Source: Clarkia xantiana subsp. parviflora
Lineage: Eukaryota; Streptophyta; Magnoliopsida; Myrtales; Onagraceae
Reading direction: 5' to 3'
Length of the DNA stretch: 64,000 bases
Assembly: GCA_036873135.1 (NCBI GenBank)
Contig: JAPTYO010000059.1
Location: forward strand, 7,867,066-7,931,065
The notes under the pieces were generated by a model, which was given only the letters and a program-made list of their open reading frames with translations, was not told the origin of the DNA and ran no database searches. The translations under genes and the position numbers were made by a program. Within the stretch, counting starts at the first letter, position 1; each line of letters begins with the position of its first letter. This document shows positions 54,235 through 64,000 of the stretch, in pieces.

Positions 54235-57200
54235 CTGTGTTAGGAGTTCATGATTTTGATAAATTGGTGTTGTTGGAGTTTTAAAATTTTCAGACTGAAT
54301 TTTTAAAAGGGAATTTAAAATTTCGAATTTTTAAGTTCAAGGGTGGTCCGAAATTTTCATGTTCTTGGTTAAATTGATGTTCATGATCTTCAAGAAAATG
54401 GCGATATTTATCAAAATCAAACTTTGAATTGTAGATCTTATTAAAATTTGATCTTAAAATTTGACCACTTGTTCCTAATTGTGTTTGTGCCGAATTTTTG
54501 AATAAAATTACAAGGTAAAATTTTTAATTTTCTTGAACAAAAGGGGTAAATTTCGGCACACTTGTTTACCATGTTTTAATTTTTAATTAAGGTAACAATA
54601 TATCTATAATTAGGAACATTAGGGGAGATTCACATTAAAATATATAGAAATATATCACTATCAATATATCTGAATATTTAAATATGGTTAAAGATATTAT
54701 TGATAGATTTAGTTACCTAAGAGATAGAGAAAATATATCGTCGGTTATTTGTTTCCCTATTAAACAATAAATAAAATATATTATATATGTGTAAACCGAA
54801 ATTATATATATATATATATATATTGTTGATTGATTTTGTCTTATCGATAGAATCTTGGCAATAAATATGTATCTATTTGATTTGGGCCGAAATATATATA
54901 TATATATTAATAATGGAAATTATTTATATAATTAATGTTACTTGGTGGTCAAGTTAAATATATTTGGACTTTAAAACCCTATTTGGGCCACAAGTAAGCA
55001 TTTCGGCCCAACCTTTAAAATTTTAATTATTGGGCCGGTCTAATATATTAAACCGGGACGAAATAAAACGAACTGGAATTTCTCAATCGGTTCGACCTAT
55101 TCGGGTCGGGTCGAACCGGGGTAATTAAGTGGATCTAACCTAACCGGTTTTGAGTGTTGAACTAAACCGAACCCTATTTTATTGGACCGGTTCGGACCGA
55201 ACCAGATTTTAAAATTAAAACCGGACTGAATCGGATTTTGCCGGACTGAACCGAACCGGATTTTCCGGACCGGACCGAACCGGATTTTCTGAACCGAATC
55301 GGATTTTCTGAACCGAACCGGACTGAAATTGACTAAGCTGAACAATGTTTTCTAAACCGAATTCAAGTCAATAAAAATAGGGAGGTCAAGTTTTAAAATT
55401 CAAATGTTTTTGAAGCTCGAATCGGACTACACAGTGCTCATAGGGTTACTAACCTTTATGCCTTGTTTCGATTATGGGGATGGATCTCGGAAATACGTGT
55501 TTTTGGGACTGGATTAATTAGAGGGCTGAATTGCAATTGTTTATTATTCAATATATATTTATGCATGATTAGAACTGTTGTCTTGACTAAGTCAAGCTAG
55601 TTGGAAATTGCATGTTGTGGGCAGAGCCCTGGTTAAATATATGGAATGCACACAAGGATAGACATGATGTGATGGTTGTAAATGTCTAGGATTCATGTCT
55701 AGAAGTTTACGTAAATGAATATAAGTATAAATTGCAAATCAGCCCCTAATGTTTAAACTTATTTTAAAACCGAAAACCAGTCGCCAAATATGTATGATTG
55801 ATGTGAATGTTACATGTTTGACACGTATGCTAGAATGTTGAGGATGAAGTTACATTTGATAATTTACTTGTAAGTAGAATTATGAATGCAAGCATGAGTT
55901 CCTCGGAACATTAGACGCATGACGCGTAAGCATGTGTGTGTGGTATGATGAATGTTACTGGCATATGATAATTTACATGGGTAGTAGAATTACGTATGCA
56001 TGAGTGAATTCATCGGAATGATTTTCCAAAACAAAAGGGTCTTGGGAAAGCCAAGTTCGGGTATGCTTATTTTAAAATTCATGTTCCGGTAATTTGCGAT
56101 TAAAACTGTTTTTAAAAGACTGATCTATTAGATAGAAAACGGAGATAGTGTGAACTCTTTCACAACCATCTTCCATTGGTTTACTGGTGGTTGGTTGGTT
56201 TAGATAACTGAGGAATCACTATCTTCCGGATTCTATTTCAATGGATATTAGATGTATGCAATTCTTTCTCAAAATGTTATTGTCTCCTTGATTTTTGTAT
56301 AATCATCGATGTGTTAGTATGAATTGGTTGAATTAGTGCGATTCGATATTCCTCGCAATCTTGATGGTATGAATAACGATGAATAAATAGAGTACGTGTT
56401 GAACTCTCTACTACGATTCCGAAAAGTGGAGAGGACAACTACAGATGAATATTGTAGTCTGTATGATTTTGACAATGTGAAACGAATGTAATAATTTGTT
56501 CCACCAAGAATAGGAGTAGGTTCTTTGATGATCTCAACGCGCATGTGGTGATACATTCAACCTTGGTAGAATGGGGTTGAAGAAGACTTCAATAGCGACC
56601 AAACAATGTTACAACTTGATATTCCTTTGCATCCACCACGGTGGAAGCAAGGATGCAAAAGCAAGAAATGTTTCGGTTGAATGTGATGGTCTTCTCTCTT
56701 TTCATGGATGCTGGAGTAAAAACCCGCATCGGATCTTTAGAATGAAAGGTCAACATGGAAAAGATGTATATGGTTGTCTGAAATTGACAAGACTCAATAA
56801 CCTTGAACCTAATCAAGTACAGTAACCACAACAGTAAAAGGGAAACCTTCTCTGCTCACCATACTGGGTTCGAATGAAGTCGACCATGATCCGCATATAT
56901 AGAGAGAACTGGACCATAAAGGTCTTATACGATAATCTGGTGGGTTAAACCATGTTGATAAAGTGTGTCTCAAGTACGCCTCGTAGGTCATGTGTATGAA
57001 GCGGTAAAATGTTATATACAGACACAGATCATTTGACGTGATTCACTCGTGATTTTACTCAGATGTGATGTTCAAAATGGCTTAAATTTCTCGACTATCT
57101 ATGCGACAATCATGGATCAAATACGCGATCTTCAGATCAAGAACCCTACCATTGTCATTTATCGTTCGTTTGAGTCACTAAATTTTTTGGTTATTTCGAG

Positions 57201-58969
57201 ATTCGGATTTATTGAATAAAGTAGTTTCCGTTCGATTCAAAATGTGATCTACTTATCAAAATTAATCGACCCGGTTAAACCAGGATCGATCCGAAATGAA
57301 ATTTTGACCAGGTAAAAGTGGTTGAATAAAACGAAACGATTCACGTACTCCGTCATCTCAGTCGGGAAATTGAACTGAACATACACATCGATTGCGTAGC
57401 TAGATCGAAAGATTTAGTATTTATTTATTAATTACTCCATTGAGTGAAATAAAATGTAATGATGATCATGTTCGAAACCGATTTGATTAAATTGGATTAA
57501 ATTCAGAAATGAAACGATTATACTAAGGAATGGAACCTCGGTAAAATTGCGTTATGCGCAAGTGGACCTCGAAAGATGGAACACATTGTTTCAAAGTACG
57601 AGTTTAATAATGAAGTGTTTGAATAATGATGTGCTGAATTTTCGTTTGCATTCCTTCGGAAACAACTTATTGATAACGTTTACATCGGTAGAGGCTTCGA
57701 AGCTACCACGACCTTGTAAAAGTATCAGCTGACGCACAAGGTGAAAACCTAGAACGCTCAGTTCAAAGATGGGATAAAATCTCTGAGATAAGTTAGCAAA
57801 CGAAGAAGGATGAAGTCGGTTAAACGATTTTTCTTCAACAAGCGTTGAACGAAAAGTCAGGCAAGGCATTCAAGTTAAAAGACGCACTTCAAGAAGCACA
57901 TTTTGTATAATGTTGAAATCATCCTATCAAAGGTTCCCTATGGGATGAAAAAGATGATTAACATAAACGTAAAACCGTGTTCCATTAATATCGGTAAGGT
58001 ACGTCACCATTAAAGGTGAAAGGTGATAATTAGTTAAATCATATCACAATGCGACAGTAATTTGCGCATAAAACACGTATTTAGGACAAGAGTACGTAAA
58101 TTACTCTTAGAAAATACCTGTTTACAGCTTGGATTGTAAAATGGTGCCATGATCGAATGTGAGACATTACATCACTAAGAGAACGAATTTTCCAAATGCT
58201 TGATCAATTTCAATCGATGTATTCATGATCAAAACAGAGCAGAAAAGCGATGACAATCAGGTACCACTTAATTCGAGTGGGAGAGATTTGAACCAGCAAC
58301 ACAAGTGAATGACATGGTAAATGAGAATGGGAACATTTTCATAATAAATCCAGTGGGAGGAATAAACCCTACCACACGTAATCACTGTTGCTGTTAGGAC
58401 GAATCAAGTCGAACCTGATGGTCACCTTTGCTGAACCAGGAATGACGCAACTACCTATATTACCCATTGTTTCCAGTGGGAGTGATCCAACCATACTTGG
58501 TTCCAGATCCTAGTGATCAAGGGATGCATCTCGAAAGTAATACCCCGAGACCAAGAGGTTGTAATAGGAAAGTTATAGGTCAAGGTTCTAGCTCTGTTGT
58601 TGTTCCCAACAGAGACGATGCTCCGATAAGAAGCATTGTTCCGAGTGGGAGGATTATTCCCAATAGAAATGATGCTACGATAAGAAGCGTTGTTCTGAGT
58701 GGGAGAAAAGATCAGACTAATAGGTGGGACTTACAATGCCTAGACGAGAGTCAAAGGAAAGTATCCCATTGAGCAAGGTGAAAACACCGCTCGAACTGTT
58801 AGCAAGCATTGGAAAGACCTCAAGTGAAGAAATGGAAATAAATAATAAATAAGAGAGATCGCATAAATGAAAGCCATTTAGTCTATAGTTGATTTACCTG
58901 CTAAACACAGGGGGCATAGGGATAAGGTGAGCCCTGAAAGAAGGCTCACCACTGATGGAAAAAAAAAAA
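54235..58969 (+). other. Copia D interior upstream of RT
   Basis: 4.7 kb where gag and integrase would be expected, but no frame longer than about 100 codons and no recognisable motif of either. Contains the AT run, an ACCGAACCGGATTTT-type tandem array (55186-55330), and, at 58467-58745, the linker before RT (LVPDPSDQGMHLES) with a near-duplicated IPNRNDATIRS / VPNRDDAPIRS unit. Confidence 0.6.
55186..55330. repeat. ACCGAACCGGATTTT-type tandem repeats in copia D
   Basis: Short imperfect units of about 14-20 bp. The corresponding positions in A (62280-62420, reverse strand) and B (43380-43500) have fewer and different units. Confidence 0.75.
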
Positions 58970-60345
58970 TCGAACAAATCGACTTATTGCGAAAGGAGTT
59001 ACCCAATTCAAGGAGTGGAATTTGATAAGAGAAACTCACAGACTGTGCGTAAAACCACGGTTAGGGCCATTAATGGTCCTAGTCGCAAGTCTCGATCCCG
59101 AGCTGCACCAAATGTATGTTAGGACCGCATTCCTCCACGAGAACCTGGAGGAAGAGATCTACATGGAGCAACTAGAGGGTTTCATTACTCCTGGTAACGA
59201 ACGTAAAGTTTGTAAACTCCAAAGGTCTATCTACGGTCTTAAACAGTCGTCTCGGCAATGGTATCGCGGATTCCACGAGGAAATCGTAGGGTACGGATTC
59301 GTGAATCTTCACGAGGATCCGTGCGTGTATTATAAGACCTCCGGGTCCAAACATGTCATCTTAACCTTATACGTGGATGATATAGTCATTGCTGCAAACG
59401 ACATGAGTTTCATGAACAAGTCAAAGTCCTGGTTAGCATCTGTATTTGAGATGAAAGATATGGGAGAGGCCACGTATATCTTAGGCATTAAAAATGCTAG
59501 AGATCGGGCTACCCGGAAATTATGTCTATCTCAAGAAGCTTATATCAACAAGCTGTTGAAATGGTTCAAATTACAGGATGCCAAACTCGTGGATACGCCT
59601 ATGGTATTTGGGTGCGCACTGTCAAAATGTGACGACCCCAAGAACCTGGCGGAGCGCGAACATATGAAGGGTGCAGAATATTTAAGCATGGTTGGTAGTT
59701 TGATGTACGCCATGCAATGCACCTTTCCGGATATCTGTTACGCTGTGGGCCTAGTAGCACGTTTCCAATCAGATCCTGGCTATCAACATTTAAAAGTTGT
59801 AAAACGAATTATTCGTTATCTGAAGGGTACTGCCGACTATGCTCTGTGCTATGAGGGCCGGAAGTTAGAATTGACCGGTTACAGTGACGCCGGCCATGGT
59901 GGCGATCCGGATGATCGTAAGTCCACCACAGGGGGAGTGTTCCTCCTTGCTAAAGCTGCCATTTCATGGACGAGCAAGAAGCAAACCTGTGTCGCGCTGT
60001 CAATGATAGAATCAGAATTTGTAGCTCTCTCTACGAATGCAAAGGAAGCGGTCTGGCTGAAAATGCTTCTTATTGCGCTGCTTAATGGTGACATCGGGAG
60101 TAAACCTGTGAAGGTGTTCTCTGATAGTTAGGCAGCCATTGCGGCAGTAAAGAATCCGAAGTACCATAGTAGGCCAAACACATTGATGTGAAATATTTTT
60201 ATGCTAAATTTATGGTAGAAGACAATATAATCACTATGGAATACTTGTCCACTGATAATATGATTGCGAACCCATTTACTAAGCCACTACGCAGGGAGAT
60301 ATTCGAAAAGCATGTAAAACTGCTTGGATTGCGTAGGGTTTAGAA
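58970..60345 (+). pseudogene. Copia D reverse transcriptase and RNase H, nearly intact
   Basis: The best-preserved pol here: one frame is open from 59022 to 60131 (369 codons). RT: MYVRTAFLHENLEEEIYMEQ, RSIYGLKQSSRQWYRGFHEE, catalytic YVDDIVIAAND (about 59370), MKDMGEATYILGIK, SQEAYINKLLKWFKLQDAKL, AEYLSMVGSLMYAMQCTFPD. RNase H: GYSDAGHGGDPDDRKSTTGG, where DAD of the relatives is DAG, then SMIESEFVALSTNAKEAVWL. A TAG at 60129-60131 stands where A and B have a Gln codon (SDS-Q-A). A one-base shift follows near 60172 (the relatives read HIDVKY or HIDMKY). The region ahead of 59022 is frameshifted relative to the RT start (LIAKGVTQF, about 58990). Confidence 0.9.
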
Positions 60346-61471
60346 ATGGCATGTATCTGTGATAGCATTTTGATATTAGAAAGTTACATTCTGTAAGCAA
60401 AAGAATTGCAACCGAGTTTATGATCAATAGACGTCATAATGTTTTGATTACATCAGATTTACAAACTAAGTCGTAGGAGGACGCAATCCTCTGCCAAACT
60501 ATGTCGAATGTGGGTCTTACCTAGTCACACAGGTATGGTCGTCTTGTGGTGGAGGGAGGCCTTCACTAAACAAGACTGGCTAAGAGTCAGGGGGATAAAC
60601 CTGATTTAGCAAGACGATTATCTAGTTTCGAAGTAACTCGACGTGATCTTCGTTTCGTATATCGCTGTGATGAACTTCGTTCGTCATTTAACCACATTCT
60701 GGGCCAGATGAGAATCTGTGATAACATGATTGACATATCCCTTTCTTGTCAACCCAAAAGGTTCAGGTATGCTATCAACGCGTACTTCATACTACGCGTG
60801 CCACGTCCGACCACTGGGTCACAACTCAGTTGTGCTAGGAAAGAATCCTCGTAATTCTGGCGGGCGCAAACTTCTTCACCTCGAGCGTGTGATTGATCCT
60901 GGGAGCCTTATGAAGAGGTAGCAGGAGTATCCTCATGGACTTAGAACTCATACCTAAGGTCAGGCTCAATGCTCGCTTCCTAGCGTACAAGCGTAGTGCT
61001 GAACAAAAAGGCCCAGTGACCACGACCATGGAAATCAGTTGGGTTTGACTAAGGGTATGAGCGATTGGGATGGTCAAGTTCACCTGTAATTCACCGATTC
61101 TTGTATTCACTAGGTGGCCACCAGCCGGATATTAGTTGAAGGTTGTGAATACTTGTACGGATGTTTTGGAGAAGTGTTCCTAAGTGGAAACTAGGCAAAT
61201 GGAGAATTATCAGTTGACATAGGATACAACGCGGTACAATATATAAATGTTGTTTATAACAGGTTGATTAAAGAAAAGGGAATCAACGTTCCGCGGGCGC
61301 TACAATACTCCTAACAGATGAGTAGCACGATGCCCGTCGTATCCGCCGGTCACATGGCAAACCTCGTATGAACTATTCAGAAGCATGGAGCAGATCAAAG
61401 GGGAGAAATGTTGATGCGGATTTGGACAACAATAAATTAACAGTCACCCTCCCATTCCGGCAAGTGGGAGC
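60346..61471 (+). other. Copia D 3' non-coding region
   Basis: No coding sequence recognised. It is conserved in length and order with A (25927-27096, reversed) and B, and ends at the polypurine tract. Confidence 0.7.
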
Positions 61472-62070
61472 TGTAAGCATATGGTGATGGGCGCCGTAAT
61501 TGGTAGCCCATAATATGTATAGTTTACCTAATGAACTTGGGTAAATGTCACATTAGGGTAATTGAGCTAGACCCAAATCTCAATTGACATAGGAGGCCAA
61601 AATTGGGCCTCCCCAATTACATAGGCCGGCCGAAATATTTAGGTGGGGTAAAGTGGACTTTTGTCCACTTTACTCCTCCTATAAATAAGAGGTGTTAGAG
61701 AAATTTTAGGGTTAATCATAATTCCCTCACAAGAGATTTTTAGAGAGAAAAACCCTCCTCCCACACCTAGGGGTTCGGCCGAACCAGACAACTCACCAAG
61801 GGTGTGCCAAATTGCCTTCGAGCAAACTCTCCAGAGATCTGTCCCCGTGCCAAGAATTGATCAGAGGCTTTGCTGTGGAGCTGCACCACATAGGGCTTCT
61901 CTAACAAAGAATCTCTACGGGTCCCGTCCGGAGGATTGCGAACTCCATCGAGCAAGGATCTTGGACTACGGTTACTTTAGAGGTATGTGTAAACTTTCCG
62001 CTGCGTAATTGATATTACTAGCACATACCATGTTTATGGTTCCGTAGTGATTACTCCTTGTAATCTAACA
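61472..62070 (+). repeat. 3' LTR of copia D
   Basis: 599 bp. Differs from the 5' LTR by scattered substitutions and one-base indels, a few percent by eye. Confidence 0.93.
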
Positions 62071-62075
62071 TAAAT

Positions 62076-62758
62076 ATATGTTGAATAATAAACAATTGCA
62101 ATTTAGCCCACTAATTTAACCAGTCCAAAAACATGTATCTCCGAGATCCATCCCCATAATCGAAACAAGGTATAAATGTTAGTAAACCTTGAACACTCTG
62201 TAGGCCGATTAGGTTCAAAACATTTGGATTTTAAAACTTGACCTCCCTATTTTAATTGACTTGAATTCGGTTTAAAAAATACGGTTTAGTTTAGTCAATT
62301 TCGGTTTGGTTGGTCCGGTTTGGTCCAGAAAAATTGGTTCCGGTCCGGAAAATCTGGTTCGGTCCGGTTTTAAATTTAAGATCTGGTTCGGTCCGAACCG
62401 GTTCAATAAAATAGGGTTCGGTTCAACACACAAAACCGGTTTGTTTAGATCCACTTAGTTACCCCGGCTCGACCCGACCCGATTAGGTCGAACCAATTGA
62501 GAAAACCTGGTTCGATTTAAATTCGTCCCGGTTTGACATATTGGACCGGTCCAATTATTAAAATTTGAAAGGTTGGGCCGAAATGTTTACTAGTGGCCCA
62601 AGTAAGGTTTTAAAGTCCAAAAATATTTAACTTAGCCACCAAGTAACATTAACTATACAAAATAATTTATGATATTTATAATATATATATAAATTTCGGA
62701 CCTATTATAAATATATATATATTTATTGCTAAAATTCTATCTTTAAGATTAAATCAAT

Positions 62759-62816
<58 letters not shown>

Positions 62817-63312
62817 CAATATCTTTAAATAGGGAAACATATGTTAACAATATATTTTCTCAATCTTTTAGGTAACTAAAATCTATCAATAATATCTTCA
62901 TTAACCCTATTAATTATCTAAATATATTGATAGTTATATTTCTATATTTAGTGAATCTTATATTATCTAACAACCCTAAAATTGTGCTAGAACATATCGA
63001 TAATTAATGTCAAAATTTTACATTACTAAAACCCAAACCCTAGCTTTGGCCGTACGGCCACCACTATGCCGCCGTAAAATACTGTTGTATGTGGTTCAAG
63101 AATTCGAACAAAAACAACACAACGTTTGTGATCTTATTTTACAAAATCAATGGCCACTAAAAGCCAAATTGTAATCCACACAGTAGGAGTTAATCATATG
63201 TAAACTTATTACACTAAACCTACGGCTCTTTGCATGATGAATTATAATTTTCATGGCTAGAGATACGGCGGCCGCAACTTTGGATTTGGTGATCAAATTT
63301 TAATGTTAAATT
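62076..63312 (-). other. Copia A interior, right-most visible part
   Basis: On the minus strand it parallels the D leader from about 55600 back toward 54450, including a long AT run (62764-62814). Bases about 63030-63290 do not match D well and may be an insertion or fast-evolving leader. A's primer site and 5' LTR are not reached. Confidence 0.6.
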
Positions 63313-64000
63313 TTAGGGTTAAGAACCTATGAAAGGTCTGAACTATCACCTATGTTAACGGGAGAGGTCTGAAATTTAAAAAGTTAATAACAGAGGTCTG
63401 AAATTTCTGTTTTGTTGATAACAGCGGTCTCCGTTAGTTTTTTCCGTTAAAACTAACGGAAATTGGTCACATGCCAAGCATGTGACCGGAAATAAAATAA
63501 ATTTCCAAAAATGCCCTTCTATCAAGTGTGCCCCTCACATGCTTGGAGTGAAAAGACCAAAATGCCCTTGAAGCCACCACGGTACTCCGGCGACCACCAC
63601 CGTACTCCGGCGACCACCACCGTACTCCGGCGACCACCACCAAGGCTCCGATTGGGCCAAAATCGGAGCCACCGGCCCCGATTTGGCTCCGATCGGAGCC
63701 ACCGGCCCCGATTGGACTCCGATCGGAGCCAAAAAAGCTCCAATCGGAGCCAAAAAGCTCCGATCGGAGCTTTGTGGCTCTGGTCAGAGCCACAGAGCTC
63801 CGGTCGGAGCTCTGTGGCTCCGACCAGAGCCACAGAGGCTCCAGATCGGAGCTCTGTGGCTCCGGCCGGGGCCACAGAGGCTCCAGATCGGAGCTCTGTG
63901 GCTCCGGTCGGGGCCACAGAGGCTCCAGATCGGAGCTCTGTGGCTCCGGTCGGGGCCACAGAGCTCCGACCGGAGCTCTGTGGCTCCGACCAGAGCCACA
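63313..64000. mobile_element. Left part of a third foldback-type element (cut by the window end)
   Basis: Begins near GGTTAAGAACCTATGAAAGG. It has three GGTCTGAAATTT-like direct repeats, a hairpin around CCGTTAGTTTT / AAAACTAACGG (63430-63460), three 18-21-bp CCGGCGACCACCACCGTACT units (63588-63643), then a GC-rich imperfect palindrome array based on GGAGCTCTGTGGCTCCG. The layout resembles the Mutator-like foldback elements at 7335 and 12192 but the sequence is a different family. The right end and target duplication are outside the window. Confidence 0.5.

Larger units (their letters stand above)
53623..62070 (+). mobile_element. Copia element D, uninterrupted (8448 bp)
   Basis: Two 599-bp LTRs (53623-54221 and 61472-62070), target duplication TAAAT (53618-53622 and 62071-62075), primer site at 54222 and polypurine tract CAAGTGGGAGC (61461-61471). 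It inserted in element A head to tail against A's direction. It is the reference copy for this family in the window: leader, AT microsatellite, ACCGAACC repeats, decayed 5' coding half, linker, RT and RNase H, and a 1.1-kb 3' non-coding region. It is not able to move by itself: RNase H is broken and no gag or integrase is recognisable. Confidence 0.95.
25316..63312 (-). mobile_element. Copia element A (minus strand), host of the nested insertions
   Basis: The 3' LTR is at 25316-25914. The interior can be followed through 25915-30661, 51519-52125, 52995-53622 and 62076 to about 63312, interrupted by elements B, hAT and D. The pieces rejoin correctly: dropping B and one TTGGC copy restores the interior order seen in D (around 56770-56800), and dropping D and one TAAAT copy restores the order seen around 55560. 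The 5' LTR is not seen; it is beyond the window or lost behind the foldback sequence at 63313. The visible part sums to about 7.8 kb, fitting the 8.45-kb size of D. No intact coding frame remains. Confidence 0.88.

Noticed and set aside
63467..63999. Minus-strand frames with repeated Gly/Ala/Thr/Glu/Leu/Arg modules
   Set aside because: They arise from the GC-rich palindromic array of a foldback element.

Overview
The window is nuclear DNA of a flowering plant, most likely a eudicot. The evidence is plant-type Ty1/copia and Ty3/gypsy (Tat-type) LTR retrotransposons, Mutator-like and hAT elements with diagnostic target-site duplications (TSDs), a cytosolic-type tRNA-Glu gene, and host gene pieces with GT-AG introns. 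Most of the sequence is layered transposable elements. One host protein gene appears complete.

Left part (1-14 kb): an RNase H-domain remnant (minus strand); a decayed copia element ending in a 3' LTR near 3.3-4 kb; a young 2.27-kb LTR element with no coding capacity (4377-6641); a foldback Mutator-like element (7335-8129); a broken Tat-type gypsy element (LTR, gag remnant, protease, partial reverse transcriptase; 8.9-11.7 kb) joined to a piece of a retrotransposon accessory gene; a second foldback Mutator-like element (12192-13143); and a minisatellite.

Gene-bearing part (14-25 kb): the last two exons of a BTF3/NAC-beta gene; a decayed LTR element carrying a Pti1-like kinase fragment; a three-exon NAB-domain (KIP1/NETWORKED-like) gene on the minus strand, with a degenerate copy of its 3' end 3.5 kb away; a tRNA-Glu(UUC) gene; about 2 kb of AT-rich DNA; and a 947-bp TRIM-like element.

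Right part (25.3-64 kb): one nested stack. Copia element A (minus strand) starts at 25316 and runs to at least about 63.3 kb. It was split by copia B (30662-51513, TSD ttggc), copia D (53623-62070, TSD taaat) and an hAT element (52126-52994, TSD aaaccaat). B was itself split by an 11-kb Tat-type gypsy element G (31537-42556, TSD atgat) and by a probable solo LTR (49197-50531, TSD cctat). With insertions removed, B (about 8.49 kb) and D (8.45 kb) are the same size, and A is compatible with that size.

Element G is the most unusual object. It keeps gag and protease but has no RT, RNase H or integrase. Its protease frame runs into a second, diverged gag C-terminal half. On the opposite strand it carries a five-exon accessory gene preceded by sixteen 19-bp repeats, fifteen of which contain a W-box core next to a CGCG motif. 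All coordinates and junctions were read by eye; no alignment or database search was run.
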